Made by a program: the position numbers and the translations under genes
NCBI RefSeq assembly: GCF_026914185.1
Contig: NC_070565.1
Location: forward strand, 4,030,001 to 4,094,000
Direction: 5' to 3'
Origin: Puccinia triticina
Taxonomy: Eukaryota; Basidiomycota; Pucciniomycetes; Pucciniales; Pucciniaceae
Length of the DNA stretch: 64,000 bases
Notes under the pieces: generated by a model
Seen by the model: only the letters and a program-made list of their open reading frames with translations
What the model was told of the DNA's origin: nothing
The model's database searches: none
Shown: positions 12,778-26,562 of the stretch, piece after piece
How the letters are laid out: every line of letters begins with the position of its first letter
Position numbering within the stretch: position 1 is the first letter of the stretch

Positions 12778-14143
12778 TTGGTTTTTGTTTTGTTTTGTTT
12801 TTGCTATAATCTGCTGACACCTGCACATTGTGAAGGGCTAAGATAGTTTATCAAAATAAAGTTCATCCTGTGATACTGAATGGGTTTTTGTTTTTTCGTG
12901 TTTGTTTGTGTCCAAGGATTATTTCTTAGTTGTTGTCTTTTTTTGGTTCTTGTTTGTACATCTGATGTTTTATTGTGATGCATATCAACTTGGAGACTAG
13001 TCTCATATGCAGACAATCAGGGGATCTCAGGGGATCTTACCAATTAAGATCAGAACTGATGGCAAGCGAGACAGAATCATCCAATTCAAGATAACATTGA
13101 TTTTGAGCTTCAGCTCCTGAAGAGTTTGGTCAACTGGGTGGAATTCCTCCTAGTGAACCAGGTTGATGTATACTGCATCAACCTGGCAACACTCCTCCCA
13201 GTCAGCAAGACTGCACAGTTCTTGTCTAAAAATGAATAGAGCGGCATGTTTGAACAGAAACACATATGTATTTATTGAACAATCTCTCTCTATACGATTC
13301 CCCTTCGTCCTCTGCCTTTGGAAACTTCAAACGGCAGGATCAGGTCTCGGACCTGGACTCTCCAAGGCCAAAAAAATATGAAGAGAAGTGCACTGAAAAG
13401 TACTTCCCTTGTTCTGGTGGGCTTCTCAATCTGCTGAACAGCCTTCTTGAAAATAGGAAAGTTCCTGGAGCTCTACCAGGACAGACCGCTGGTTCCCCCT
13501 TCGAAGGACGTTCGGAGTGGCTGGTTCCTCCCGCCAAGTCAATTGAGAATTCGAAGTGGATTGCTTAAGGGTCAAAAGTTAAACGAATGGTCGGACAGAT
13601 TTTTCTGTCACATTCGAATGTCATTCGAAGCATATAAAACTTTGGATGGCATTCAAAAGACTTCCGAAGGACGTGACTTCGATGGTTCTCCGAATGAAAA
13701 ACTCTACTCCGGAAGTTTTTGGGAGGAAAACTCAAGAAGTTGCGTCCGCCATGTATGTACTGGCCCAAAAGACTAATGCAGCAGTCGCCAGCCGGGCTCA
13801 ATCGCGATAGACACTTCAGGGTCTCGAGGTTCCTCATCTTGAGGGAAGCTCAGAGTCCGGTTGGTTTAGTTTGAATTAAACCCTATTGAACCCCAATCTC
13901 CGGTGTAAAGAAAAGACACCGGGAATAGGTAACTGCAGGATGCGACTTTCAGAGACAAATCATATTCATGAAATTTAAGTCAAGACTTATTTATCCTTGA
14001 AGGGGGTCACGTTGTTTATGCTGCTTAGGGTTTCTGTAACATACGCTCCCTTTCTATGCAGTTGCGCTCAAATGCTGTTGGTTGAGGTTCAATTTGGGAT
14101 GCATTCGGTTTGTATTATGTATTCATAATCTTTTTTTTCTTGG
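12778..14143. other. region between the 3' ends of SPT7 and TOM40; small hairpin
   Basis: SPT7 and TOM40 converge here, so this holds both 3' flanks. A perfect 11-bp stem (CCAGGTTGATG against CATCAACCTGG) sits at about 13158-13186 and is too weak a lead to name. Around 13480-13720 the word TTCGAA and its variants recur unusually often, perhaps from a decayed repeat. No gene is recognised. Confidence 0.35.
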
Positions 14144-15585
14144 TTACATGGGTGGAGAAGGCGGGGTAAGTCCTTTCAAAGAATTTTCATCTAACGGAGA
14201 CGATTCTAATTGGATTCCGATCCCAAATTTAGATTGAGACTGTATAGATAACCTTCCGTCAGTGATGCACAAGAGGAAAGAAACAGCGGAAGACATAAGC
14301 TCACCTTAGCATGGTCGAGTTCGCCAGCAACAGAGAAGGTGAACATTGGGGCGATGCGCTGCTCTAAAAGCATGGATACCTTTCCAGTACTATCGGCTTG
14401 GGCTCTAACGGTAGCTTGTCTGAAGTCATACTTCAACCCGACGGTGCTGATGGCCTTGCGTTCGCGGGGGGACGGGTGAGGAAGGAAGCTGAGGTCGACA
14501 GCGGCTTCGACTTGGTCGGAGAGTTTCTGCCAATAAGAGGCCTGCAGGGGGCCGGTGGCTTGAAGGGTGAGTGTGGAGATCCACTCTCGCTTGGCGGATT
14601 GCCACTTCATGAGGTAGGACATGCTGGCATCCTCCATCGGCGGCATCACTTGCCACACAGACTCGATTCCTAGGCTGAAGCGGGGATGCAAGGACTGCAG
14701 GTATTGGGTAATGAAGATACCGGATTGGTTACTGATGTTTGGGTTGTATGCCTTCATCGAGAGTGCATAGTCCTTCCCGTGTCGCTCGTGTTCCACTTGG
14801 GTTACCGATGGGTTCGTGGGATTCGAGGGCCATTGGATTTGTAATTTCGAAATGTCTTTTGGACCCCATCGATAATTGAATCGACCCATCAAAGTCGCAT
14901 CGTTATCGATCGTGCCTTGAGCGAAAATCTGGGCAGAGGCAGATTAAATAAACAAAGCGAAAAAAATTAGACTCTTTCGAAACCCCTTGAAGCGAGATCA
15001 CACAATTGTGAATCGACAGGGCAGTGTATTTGTCTTTTACATTGTTGGTCGCATACATTCCACCAAAGCTATAAGTACCCGGGTTGATTCCACCCATCGC
15101 TCCACCTTGAGCACCCATGTTGAAGGAATGAGTGACATTGAATGCCGGACTCAATGAGAGCGCTTTAGCCAACTCGGCACGAGCTCCATCGAAGATATAG
15201 TTGGTCAAATGCACGGCTATCAAAACGAAATCCCCATGATACGGTACGGAAAGACAGATGTGAGTAATCCTTCATGTCGCTGGAAGCTTCGGTTTGAAAA
15301 AAGGAGGAGCGAGCAGACAGCGAAGGAGGGTAACTAACCTTTGGCTTCCCTTCCGACTTGTTCGTAAGTGCCGGGGTCGGGGAGATTCAAGGCGTCTCTC
15401 CACTTGGAGATCCGAGCAGTGAAATCATGTACCGGTCCGAAGAACGAGCTGCACCCGATGCTTGCAGTTTTTTCGTAAGCGTTCGAGCTCAGAAGGCTTC
15501 CGGTGGCCGTCGGGATGGGGGTTTTGATGATCTGGGCCGTCGAAAGATCGAGGTGAGAGCTCGAGGCTGTCGGTTCGGCACTCAT
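14144..15585 (-). CDS. TOM40: mitochondrial import receptor subunit TOM40
   Basis: TOM40 is the beta-barrel channel of the TOM complex in the mitochondrial outer membrane, through which nearly all nuclear-encoded mitochondrial precursors pass. The model on the minus strand joins 15585-15339, 15216-15041, 14928-14305 and 14239-14144. It is in phase throughout and encodes 380 aa, the usual fungal size. Supporting segments in order: FDGARAELAKALSLSPAF and INPGTYSFGGMYATNN (early strands), IFAQGTIDNDATLMGRFNYR, the middle barrel strands, VGLKYDFRQATVRAQADS, SVAGELDHAK, and a last strand SKFGIGIQLES formed only after splicing to the final exon. The short N-terminus is Ser/Thr-rich. Introns are 65-122 bp with GT-AG ends. 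MCM2 lies upstream on the same strand with its own flanks. Confidence 0.93.
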
Positions 15586-16322
15586 GGTTGTTCTGCTCGC
15601 TGATGACGGTCAACAGCTTTCGCTCACAGCTGCACCACAGCTGTGGTTGTCGGTGACACTCATGGCGCGCCGGTGCGCCCGCCCCGCCCCGCCCCGCGCA
15701 CCCAGTCCGGACCGAACCCCCGACGACCTCACACTTTGTTCATTCCACATGCGCTGGCGAGTAAAAGTGAGAGCCCCAAGGCAAACTTCACACATGTAGA
15801 CCCTCCTGGGGGGAGCGTAGCGACCTCCCTACAGGAATGAGCCAAATGGCAGGGAAGGTGTCACTTTCCCCTATTTCCCCCAATACATACCTCCTTGTAG
15901 ACTTCTAATTCTCACTGTGCCTTTTGCACCATTGAAATCAGAAGCTTCTTAGCTTATTTTCCCCCAATTCAAACTCCTTCATATCCATCCACCCGGGCAA
16001 AAAATGTTCTGTAAATGTTTTTACATGGTGGACTTTGGTAGCAATCCGCCCTAATCCTAGTGAGAATTGAGATTCAATCACGGCGCCTTGTACAAGACTT
16101 CAACCCTCATGGCTGCACCCTCGTGCTTTGAGGGTCTGCACTCCAAAATAGCTGGCCCCAGCATATGCAGGCCACTGGAGGCAGCATTCCGTGCATGCGC
16201 AAGCAAATCCAATTAGAGAAACACTAATCACCAACACCCACAACCCACCCACCAAAGACTAAGAATACAATTTCAACCGGATCTATTACAAAATAAAGGG
16301 GGGGGGGGGATGAGGAGATCTA
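15586..16322. other. TOM40 upstream / MCM2 downstream region
   Basis: This 737-bp stretch separates the MCM2 stop from the TOM40 start. A partial hairpin-repeat copy lies at about 15800-15835 (CCTCCTGGGGGGAGCG, then GACCTCCCTACAGG), similar to the copy upstream of MCM2 at 19756-19803. The part next to TOM40 (15670-15730) is very GC-rich with CCCGCCCCGCCCC boxes, a likely promoter feature. A G-run of about 10 bases lies near 16300. No gene is seen. Confidence 0.4.
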
Positions 16323-19687
<3,365 letters not shown>

Positions 19688-19744
19688 GTTTGTTCTGCTG
19701 CTGGCTGTTGGGAAGTCGAGTCGAGAGTCGCGTGCCTCGTCAGT

Positions 19745-19806
19745 CCGAACTTAACGCAAGTCCCTCCTCGGGGGAGCGCAGCAACCTCCGACGGAGGGAC
19801 TTTGGC
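19745..19806. repeat. short dispersed hairpin repeat (AAGTCCCTC family) upstream of MCM2
   Basis: AAGTCCCTCC (from 19758) is answered by GGAGGGACTT (ending 19803), with GGGGGAGCGCAGCAACCTCC between. It is preceded by the family word GAACTTAAC. It lies about 70-115 bp upstream of the MCM2 start codon, so it sits in the promoter or 5' leader. Confidence 0.65.
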
Positions 19807-20104
19807 TTGAGGCTGCCCAGTCAATTGTCCAAATTTCCTTTTGAACCCATGTATCACCTGGTACACCTCTGATTTACTCACAGCCTCTGGCAGTTTGAGA
19901 ATCAAAATTTGTTTCTACACACTATCATGTTTTGAAAATAACAGCTACCCCCATCCTTTGGGAGATAATTGGATGTAAAAAATCCACCTCAGAGCATCCT
20001 TACCGGTCGAGCTATGTTGGCGCGAGTTTTGACTCGCAGCTGTTGCAAACTAACTTAGCGACAGCGATTCAGCCGTATCGGTTTGGCTTGCGCGGGGTGG
20101 AGCT

Positions 20105-20698
20105 TGTAAAAACCCCGGGGAAGGAAGAAAAGGTACCACCCGACTACACGATCGTAGCGGGCATCAACTCTCCCCCGGAGAGGTATACACCAGGCCATAA
20201 CACTCCCCCGCAAGCCAATATCACTGATAACAGAGGTGATATTGGATTGGACACCAAATGGACTGGTGTGAAACTACATACAAATCTAAGTGTTACTCCC
20301 CGACAGACTTGTTAACTGTCAACTTTCACGCATACTGGCTACTATACTAATGCTATTTTTAAAGACTATACTATGATTTATCCTAAAATGGGACTTTTGG
20401 CACCCATGAACCGTGGAACTATTTTGAGGCAACCACACTCCTAAATCAATAATCAATAATATGCTTATATATAAGACTAGGAGTAGCTAACACAGTTATG
20501 TCATGTTATGTGAGGGTTACAAGCTGGGGAGATGTGACATGTGCGAGATGCAGGCAATGGGAATTGAACACGCGACAGAGGTAACACTGGGCTCATAACC
20601 TGTAAAAACCCCGGGGAAGGAAGAAAAGGTACCACCCAACTACACGATCGTAGCGGGCATCAACTCTCCCCCGGAGAGGTATACACCAGGCCATAACA
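20105..20698. repeat. 98-bp direct repeat pair flanking a possible tRNA-derived piece
   Basis: A module starting TGTAAAAACCCCGGGGAAGG and ending CACCAGGCCATAACA occurs at 20105-20202 and 20601-20698, with about one base change. Between them, at 20540-20600, the minus strand contains TGTTCAATTCC, similar to the B box of a polymerase III promoter. A SINE-like origin is therefore possible. The arms needed for a real tRNA do not pair. Confidence 0.6.
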
Positions 20699-20737
20699 GA
20701 GCTGAGTGGTGGGCGCGGGAAATGGCAGTTAGCTTCG

Positions 20738-21947
20738 AGCTAACCGTCACTACACAGCGGTTCCACATCGCCGTCAATCCGGCCAAAGTTCGGCCGTCAA
20801 TTTGACGGTTCCCCCCCAGCCAGTGTTGACCGTTCGCATGCCGGCCTCCCGTCAACCGTCAAGCGGACCGACGAATTTGCCAGCACGCCCGGCGATGCGC
20901 AAATGGACAACACGCTGGCAAAAGAAAGGGCGGGTTGACCCATCCGGCAATCTGCCGTCGAACCAATTACTACCCCCAGCCCCGAAACGGGTCGTTCCAG
21001 CCTCGATCGCTGCTCTGTGCTGCTGACCAGGCTCTCTGTGCTCATTTCAGCACATTGGTACATTGTTTTTTGTTCTTTGATTGGTTTTTTTTGGACAACA
21101 AACTACTGTTAGAGAGGAGAGAAATGGAATAGGGAAGAGAGGTGGAAGGAGTTATGCCGGAGAGAGTGGGAACAGGGGAAAAAGGATTGCAGCGCTTCCT
21201 GAGCTGCCCGGCTGGCTAGGACAACCGACAATCGTATTGTGTGGACGGGGAAGGGCGAGCTCAGAGGAGGAAGAGGGAGGGGCCATGACGTCTGAGACTT
21301 GGTTGACGACCACGACAATCAGCCGGTATTGGTCCGCAAGCACCTTCAGCCCATCCGCCACTTGGTTCATCTCCGCCGCTCACTCCGTCATCCTGAACTT
21401 CACACTGCTCTGCTTTGACTGCTCCAGATCCGCCCGGAAGATCGCCCCGATCCCTGATCAATCGTGGGTGTTGAGGAAGAGCAATAGTCGGGGGAACGAG
21501 GCTCGGAAGGAGCCGAGCGAGGTGCGGAGCTCAATGGATGGAGGATGTGATGTGGAGGTGGGCGTGCTGTGGATGGGGAGATGGAGGGTGGCGGTGATCC
21601 AATGAGCGGACTTAGAGAAAAGGAGACGGGTGGATGGGCGAGGGCCGAGGATGACGTGTCCCTCTGATGGGCGGACTTTGTCTTGGCCCCCTCTGCCCTT
21701 TTTTTTGGGTTAGCCTGGAGGCCAGCACAAGCGCGTTTGTCTGCAAACCAACCCCAGGCAAGTTATGTTAAACTTGCCTGAAGTCAAGTGCCGGCCGTTT
21801 GACTGTTAATTCGGCTGGCAGTTTGACGGCTGACGGGAGGCCGACAGGTGGGCGGTCAATCAGGCGGGTCTTTTGTCTTTGACGGCAGTTTTGACGGGCA
21901 AAACCTTAATCCGCGCAACTGCCGTGTAAATGTAGTGACGGTTAGCT
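20738..21947. mobile_element. nested inverted-repeat element
   Basis: AGCTAACCGTCACTACA (20738-20754) is exactly complementary to TGTAGTGACGGTTAGCT (21931-21947). Subterminal parts on both sides are rich in TTTGACGG/CCGTCAA words in opposing orientation, as in a fold-back or MITE-type element. It lies wholly within the larger 19992-22059 element. No flanking target duplication could be fixed. It carries a gene-like fragment at 21283-21460. Confidence 0.6.
21283..21460 (-). pseudogene. captured fragment resembling a RAD51 paralog (RAD57/XRCC3 type)
   Basis: The minus-strand reading contains IGAIFRADLEQ and, after one in-frame stop, LKVLADQYRLIVVVVNQVSD. The order 'G-A-I-F-R ... L-A-D-Q-Y ... 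V-V-V-V-N-Q-V-S-D' matches the core ATPase segment of RAD57/XRCC3-like recombinase paralogs (the Walker B strand and the following loop). It is about 60 codons, contains stops, and sits inside a terminal-inverted-repeat element, so capture of a host gene piece is the simplest reading. Chance similarity cannot be excluded by eye. Confidence 0.4.
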
Positions 21948-22305
21948 GAAATTCAAGCTTCTCACTAATTTAGCTTGGGCTTAGCTACACCCGGTGTGGT
22001 TGAGATTGGTGGCTAAACTAGCTAATTTCGAGCTAAACTAGTCACCAGTAAGGATGCTCTCAGAGCCTATATCCGGCCCAATGTTCCCCACATAGCCTTC
22101 CCGGCCTAAGAGCATCTCCAGCAGAGCTTGGACCGCGCGAGTTTTGGACTCGTTTGGCAGGTCACTCCACATTTCGGGGGTCCAGCAGACCCATTAAACG
22201 ACCTGTGATCGATCCAGGTCCATCCCATCCCAGACCGCGGCTGGCTACAAACCCCATCCCATCGCCACCCGGGACCCAGGCTGCTACACACCAGACATCG
22301 CCCAC

Positions 22306-23467
22306 TTGCCAGTCATCACCCACGCCAACAACATGATTGATCCAACTCTGCAAGATCCTGCTCCTAGCCCTCCACCGAGAACACCGTCTCCACAAGTTGA
22401 AAATCATCAACCCACTCAAGGAAAGAAAGCCAACAAGCCTGCGAACAAAAAAACACCAAAGACCAAAAAAAAATCCACTGCTACTTCTACTGGCGCTACG
22501 ACTGCTACTTCTACTGCCGCTACGACTGCTACTTCTACTGCCGCTACGACTGCTACTTCTACTGGCAATTCTGAAAAAAAAGAAGACATTGAAGAGAAGG
22601 AAAAACGAACCAAGAATCCAAACTGGCGAATCGAAGAAGATAAGATCTTATGCATCTCTTGGCTCAACACAAGCAAGGATGCTGATATCGGAACGGGTCA
22701 GAAACTCTTGGGCTTTTGGGAAAGAATCCACCACTGCTTCCTTGACATGATGAAAGAACACATCAACGATCATCAGAAAGACAAGAACTTCAAGCCTTTT
22801 CCGATCCGACTTCAAGGGGCCCTTGAAAGTAGATGGGGTATTATCCTCCATTGAGTCAACAAATACTGTGGATTCTTTTTACAAGCGGAACGCCGACTCG
22901 GAAGTGGAAAGACCCGTGACGAGATTGTAAGTTTTCATCGCTCTTCACTGATCTGATCATTTCTAATGATCCTGTATTTTTTAATCTCAGGCCGTTGATG
23001 CTAAGGAGATGTTCAAAGTTGAGATGGGGTTCGCATTCAACCTCGATCACTGCTGGTTGATTCTTCATCACTCGCCAAAGTGGCAAGACACTATGGATGA
23101 ACTCACGGTACGATCGAAGAAAGAAAAACGACCTCTGAACTCTCTCCCAGCCTCCGAGGCTACTAGTGTCAAAGGCAGAGATGCCGATGACGAGGACAAC
23201 GATAATGAATTCGAGTCACTTGGCGCTTCTCGACCCGAAGGACGGAAAGCGGCGAAAAGAAGAAAATTTGAACAAGGCGAAGCTCTTGAGGCACAAAAAG
23301 AGCTCATCAAGATATCGCGTGAAAAAGCTGCTGCTATGCAAACGGTTGCCGACGACTTAATTATGTCTAAAAACATGAGCAACATGGATCCTATCTCGCG
23401 TGCTTTTTACACCGCAAAAAAGGAAGAGGTTGCCAAACGTAATGGCTTGCTTCCCTCCAGCTCATAG
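22306..23467 (+). pseudogene. Harbinger accessory Myb/SANT-like protein (NAM-associated type), one nonsense codon
   Basis: Reading from 22306 gives a Pro/Lys-rich start, a TATSTAAT-type repeat (22480-22570), then WRIEEDKILCISWLN and GFWERIHHCF, the helix pattern of the Myb/SANT-like domain of Harbinger ORF1 proteins. TGA at 22852-22854 interrupts the domain between SRWGIILH and VNKYCGFFLQAERR. An intron at 22927-22990 (GTAAGT...CTCAG) keeps phase. The second part has HSPKWQDTMDEL, an acidic-basic linker, and a coiled C-terminus (AQKELIKISREKAAAMQT) as in NAM-associated C-terminal domains. In active elements this protein helps transposase bind DNA. With one stop the copy is probably dead, but only recently. 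Confidence 0.75.
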
Positions 23468-23722
23468 TAGTCCTCTCATTGCTTCAGTTGCACTCTCAAG
23501 TAGTCCTCCTGTTGCTTCTGAATAAATTTTATCTTCTCTCTGGTGCTGAAATATTATATTTAAGTTGTTTTATGTTATGCCACAAAGACTTAAATTGATT
23601 GTGAGTTTGAGAAAAAATGAAAACAAACAAAGAGAATAACAACTGAGAAAAACAAGGAGTTGATCTATCAAGTCAACAATGAGAAAGATAAGGAAAATAC
23701 ATAAATAGATATAGGGCCAAGT

Positions 23723-23990
23723 TTAATCTTGATCGGACTCATCAGAGCTGCCAGAGCTTAGGTCGACCGGAACATTTCCTAGCGCACGACGTAGCCTGAC
23801 TCGCTTGAAGTCGGATTCTGGTCTCGGTTGGAGTTGCCTGAGTATAATTACTAGGCTGTTCATACTCATGATTGTCTTCGTCAGGTGTAGTGTGGTAGGC
23901 CACAAAGTCGTCGTTGTCGTCCATGAAGTTGAGAACTCGACCGAATTCATCCTGGTGCTGTTTTGCAGGGCAATCTGGCTATCCACCCCC
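23723..23990 (-). pseudogene. possible remnant of Harbinger transposase 3' end
   Basis: Two overlapping minus-strand frames here encode acidic tails (DDNDDFVAYHTTPDEDN in one, SSGSSDESDQD in the other). The place, downstream of and converging on the Myb-like ORF inside the same inverted repeats, is where the transposase gene of a full element would end. No DDE residues are present, so this is inference from position. Confidence 0.25.
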
Positions 23991-24577
23991 GGTGTGATCG
24001 CCAGTCTGCTGTGGAGCTGCTGTGAAACAGCTGAGACAGTGGTGTGAAAGGTGGTCCCGGTCGGCTATAGCTCGCAGGTCCCATCCCCGCTCTGCTGGAG
24101 ATGCTCTAAAAGCCACCTACAGTGGTAATGCTGTATTGAAAAGAGACCTGTCATTCTTGATTCCATACTGAACAAACCTGTGAGAGTGTGTCCAACCTTG
24201 ACCTTTGGATGATCCAATGGCTTCATCACATTGCTCAAGACAGCCCCTCATAGGAATGGCCACTGAGCGGCAAGTTTTTGACACATTTAATTGAAAAAAT
24301 ATGTACAAGAAAGCTGAGAATCAGGGCTAAAAAATGGTATAGTAGGTGTTGAAAGGGAAATGAGTAAAAGAGATGTAAACACCAAAGTCATGATTTTCTG
24401 TGTAAATGTGTCAGCTCCGGTTTCTTATGTGACACGGAGTTGATAGGGTTTAAATTTGACACAGTACAGTTACACTAGTAAAAATTGGAAAAATTCCAAC
24501 TTGACACCGGGGGGCGGAGGGACTAGCACCCTTACTTAAGTAGGGGACACAGCAATGATTCAAGCCTAGCACCGTTG

Positions 24578-24726
24578 CACTGCCAGCAAAATTGGCTGGG
24601 CTGAGGTTATCCCAGTTGAACTGGGATGCACTCAACCAAGTGAAACTGGGTTGATCTCAACTGATGAAATTTAAATCCAAGATACCCCCCTTGGTTGAGA
24701 TCAACCAATTTTAAATTTGGTTGGGG
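24578..24726 (+). repeat. truncated copy of the CACTGCCAGC inverted-repeat element
   Basis: CACTGCCAGCAAAATTGGCTG and following words (CCCAGTTGAACTGGG, GATGCACTCAACCA, GATCTCAACTGATG, AAATTTAAATCCAAG) match the left two thirds of the complete element at 44729-44944. The right end is missing; the sequence passes straight into the Gag relic. Confidence 0.6.
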
Positions 24727-25471
24727 TTGCTCCGGTGGCTGAGTTGCCTTTGAAGCCGTTAATTTTGTTGTCAACCCTCAACGCCATGTTGGCCACTTCT
24801 GCCAACGTTGCAAACTGAGTTCTTGACAGAACCAGGGCTAAACGGACCTCCTTCTTCAGTCCTTGGCGGTATTGACTGATCAGCGTAGGGGCTTCCCAGC
24901 CCTTGTTGTGGGCGTAAATGGTGAACTGATGGGTGTAGTTGGCAACGGGTTGGGTTTGCTTCAGGAGGCAAAGAGCCCTCTCAGTGTTGGCTTGTTTTTT
25001 GGTGTTGTAGAACATTGCTTCAAACACTTGAGTTAATTTGTGGTAGGTGATTGGCTGGTTATGGAAAGCTTTGATCAGCATGGGCTGGGCCCAGCTGCTG
25101 GCCTTGCCGGTGAGGTAGGACAGTGGAAAGACAGGCAAAGACAGCTTTTGATTTGTTGTCCAGGAATGCTGTTGGGTTGGCGGTGATGTACAAGCTGACC
25201 TGGTTGGCATAGACCTCTGCCTTAGTGCCTCTCGCCCCACCGTTCTTATCTGGCACGCCAATCTTTGGGCCACAAGCTGGGAGTTGGGCTGTAGCATTCG
25301 GCCCTACAGCTTCAGGTTGGGCAGCTGCCTGCTGGAGGGCTGCTTTGGCCTGCTGGTGTCCATCCTTGGCCGCCTGGCGCCCGGCCTCCGCTTGTCGTTG
25401 CAATCCCTGTTCTTTATTCACAACTGCCATGAGGTTGGCTAGTTGCTGTTTGAGTGCAGCGGCATCCATTG
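24701..25471 (-). pseudogene. retrotransposon Gag relic (Ty3 type)
   Basis: From an ATG at 25469 the minus strand encodes a helical, Gln/Ala-rich N-terminus (LKQQLANLMAVVNKEQ), then KAEVYANQVSLYITANPTAF. After a frameshift near 25120 it continues with FPLSYLTGKASSWAQP, TYHKLTQVFEAMF, VANYTHQFTIYAHNKGW and LISQYRQGLKKEVR. This succession is the retrotransposon capsid (Gag) domain of fungal Ty3 elements. No zinc knuckle, protease or pol follows. The frameshift and isolation mark it as dead. Confidence 0.7.
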
Positions 25472-25778
25472 GGCCTTCTTTGGTCTGATTCTGTCTGGTT
25501 TGTTTTTTGTTTCTGGGTTTGTTGTTCTGGTTCTGTCAATTGGTTCTTTTCCTCATCCCCATTGGTAGATCTAGCAACATGTTATGGTCTGGGTTGGGGA
25601 GGGGGACTGAGTTGGGTCTGCTAGCTAACTAGGTTGATTTCTAGATGGGGAAGAAGCAAGGATCTTCCCCCAGCTCTCCCTTAAAGAAGAGAGCCATGAA
25701 ATGTATCTACAAGTGTGACATGTCCTTGGAGTAGGCCATGGCGCGCGCGGGAGCGGCTCATAACAAATGTTAAGATTA

Positions 25779-25953
25779 GGGTGTTCAAAATTGATTTTTT
25801 GAATATCATTTTACATAAAATCATAAGATTTATCAAAGTTTTGAGAGGTGCTTGAAATGAAGAGAACCCTCAACTTTCACCCCATCAAAATTTTGGACAT
25901 GTAGATCTTATGATTTTATGTAGAAAGTGGTTTGAAAATCCATTTTGAACACC
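25779..25953. mobile_element. MITE of the GGTGTTCAAA family (diverged)
   Basis: It starts GGGTGTTCAAAATTGA and ends CATTTTGAACACC, with TTTTACATAAAATCATAAGAT answered by ATCTTATGATTTTATGTA inside. These are the marks of the family represented by the 197-bp copies at 43832 and 56835. The flanks do not show a clean target duplication. Confidence 0.55.
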
Positions 25954-26322
25954 ATAGATAGTGTATGCATATCCTTGTAGTGTGGTATGCTTGAACTATA
26001 TAATTATACACCCACAACTTGGCCCATACTATGTATCTATATAGTCTGGTTGTTTTCCTTCCTCACTGAATGAAAATTAGACTTTGGCTCACTGTGCATA
26101 GCCTATGCCTGACATCTTGTCAATCTCTCACTTAGTCTTGTGTCACCTTTTGTTTCCCTCAACAGCCAATACTGGATGACAAAGGTGAGGTTTTTCTTGA
26201 GCTAAGAAACCAAGCCTTGCAGGACTTGCTGGCTAGTTCAAGATTTACCTAGAAGGTGATGGATGCTCTTGTGATTTGATTTTTAATATTATGCACTTAC
26301 AATTCCAATTTTGAAGACCACT

Positions 26323-26462
26323 GTTGATTTATGCATGCATAAATCATAAATTCATAAAAGCTTCTTTGCAGGGGAGCCCACCAGTTTGATTGAATATGTA
26401 ATCCCACTGAAAAAGTTTTATGAATTTATGATTTATGCATGCATAAATCAACTTTGAACACC
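26323..26462. repeat. perfect 37-bp inverted repeat of the same MITE superfamily
   Basis: The arm at 26323-26359 (GTTGATTTATGCATGCATAA...) is exactly complementary to 26416-26452, with a 56-bp loop. The right arm runs into the family terminus TTTGAACACC. On the left a TTTTGAAGACCA end lies just before the first arm, pointing the same way, so this is a rearranged copy. Confidence 0.65.
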
Positions 26463-26492
26463 ATCAAGAGTATGTGTTTAAAGTTTAACTTA

Positions 26493-26562
26493 GCAAAGTC
26501 CCTTGAGAACTTGGGCCCCTGGGGGTAGGCTGAACTCGCAAAGCAAGCCTCTGTCAGGAGGG
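26493..26562. repeat. short dispersed hairpin repeat (AAGTCCCTC family), copy on opposite strand
   Basis: AAAGTCCCTTGAGAACTTGGG, then GGTAGGCTGAACTCGCAAAG and CAAGCCTCTGTCAGGAGGG, is the reverse complement of the 3376-3470 copy with scattered changes. Another partial module (CTTGCTTTGCAAG, AAGGGACTTTGTTAAG) lies at about 26875-26925. Confidence 0.6.

Larger units (their letters stand above)
19992..22059. mobile_element. Harbinger-like element with nested insert
   Basis: GAGCATCCTTACCGGT at 19992 is matched by ACCAGTAAGGATGCTC ending at 22059 (one mismatch over 16 bp). The element is flanked by the 3-bp direct repeat TCA on both sides (19989-19991 and 22060-22062). A GAGCATC-type end and a 3-bp duplication fit the PIF/Harbinger superfamily, although the usual target is TTA/TAA. 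No transposase is recognisable inside. The interior holds a 98-bp direct repeat and a second element at 20738-21947. Confidence 0.65.
22107..24108. mobile_element. PIF/Harbinger element with TAA target duplication
   Basis: The element at 22110-24105 begins GAGCATCTCCAGCAGAGC and ends with its exact complement GCTCTGCTGGAGATGCTC. TAA directly flanks both ends (22107-22109 and 24106-24108). The GAGCATCTCC-type end and 3-bp TAA target are classic PIF/Harbinger features. Inside is the accessory Myb/SANT-like ORF (22306-23467). The DDE transposase is missing apart from a possible remnant near 23740-23990 on the minus strand. At about 2 kb it is an internally deleted, non-autonomous copy. Confidence 0.85.

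Noticed and set aside
20540..20600. tRNA gene (minus strand, CAT-containing loop and B-box-like TGTTCAATTCC; plus strand GGGCTCATAACC)
   Set aside because: Neither strand gives paired acceptor, D and anticodon stems; at most a tRNA-derived repeat.
22852..22854. TGA read as a programmed or selenocysteine codon
   Set aside because: It lies in a transposon accessory ORF with no recoding signal; simple nonsense decay is enough.
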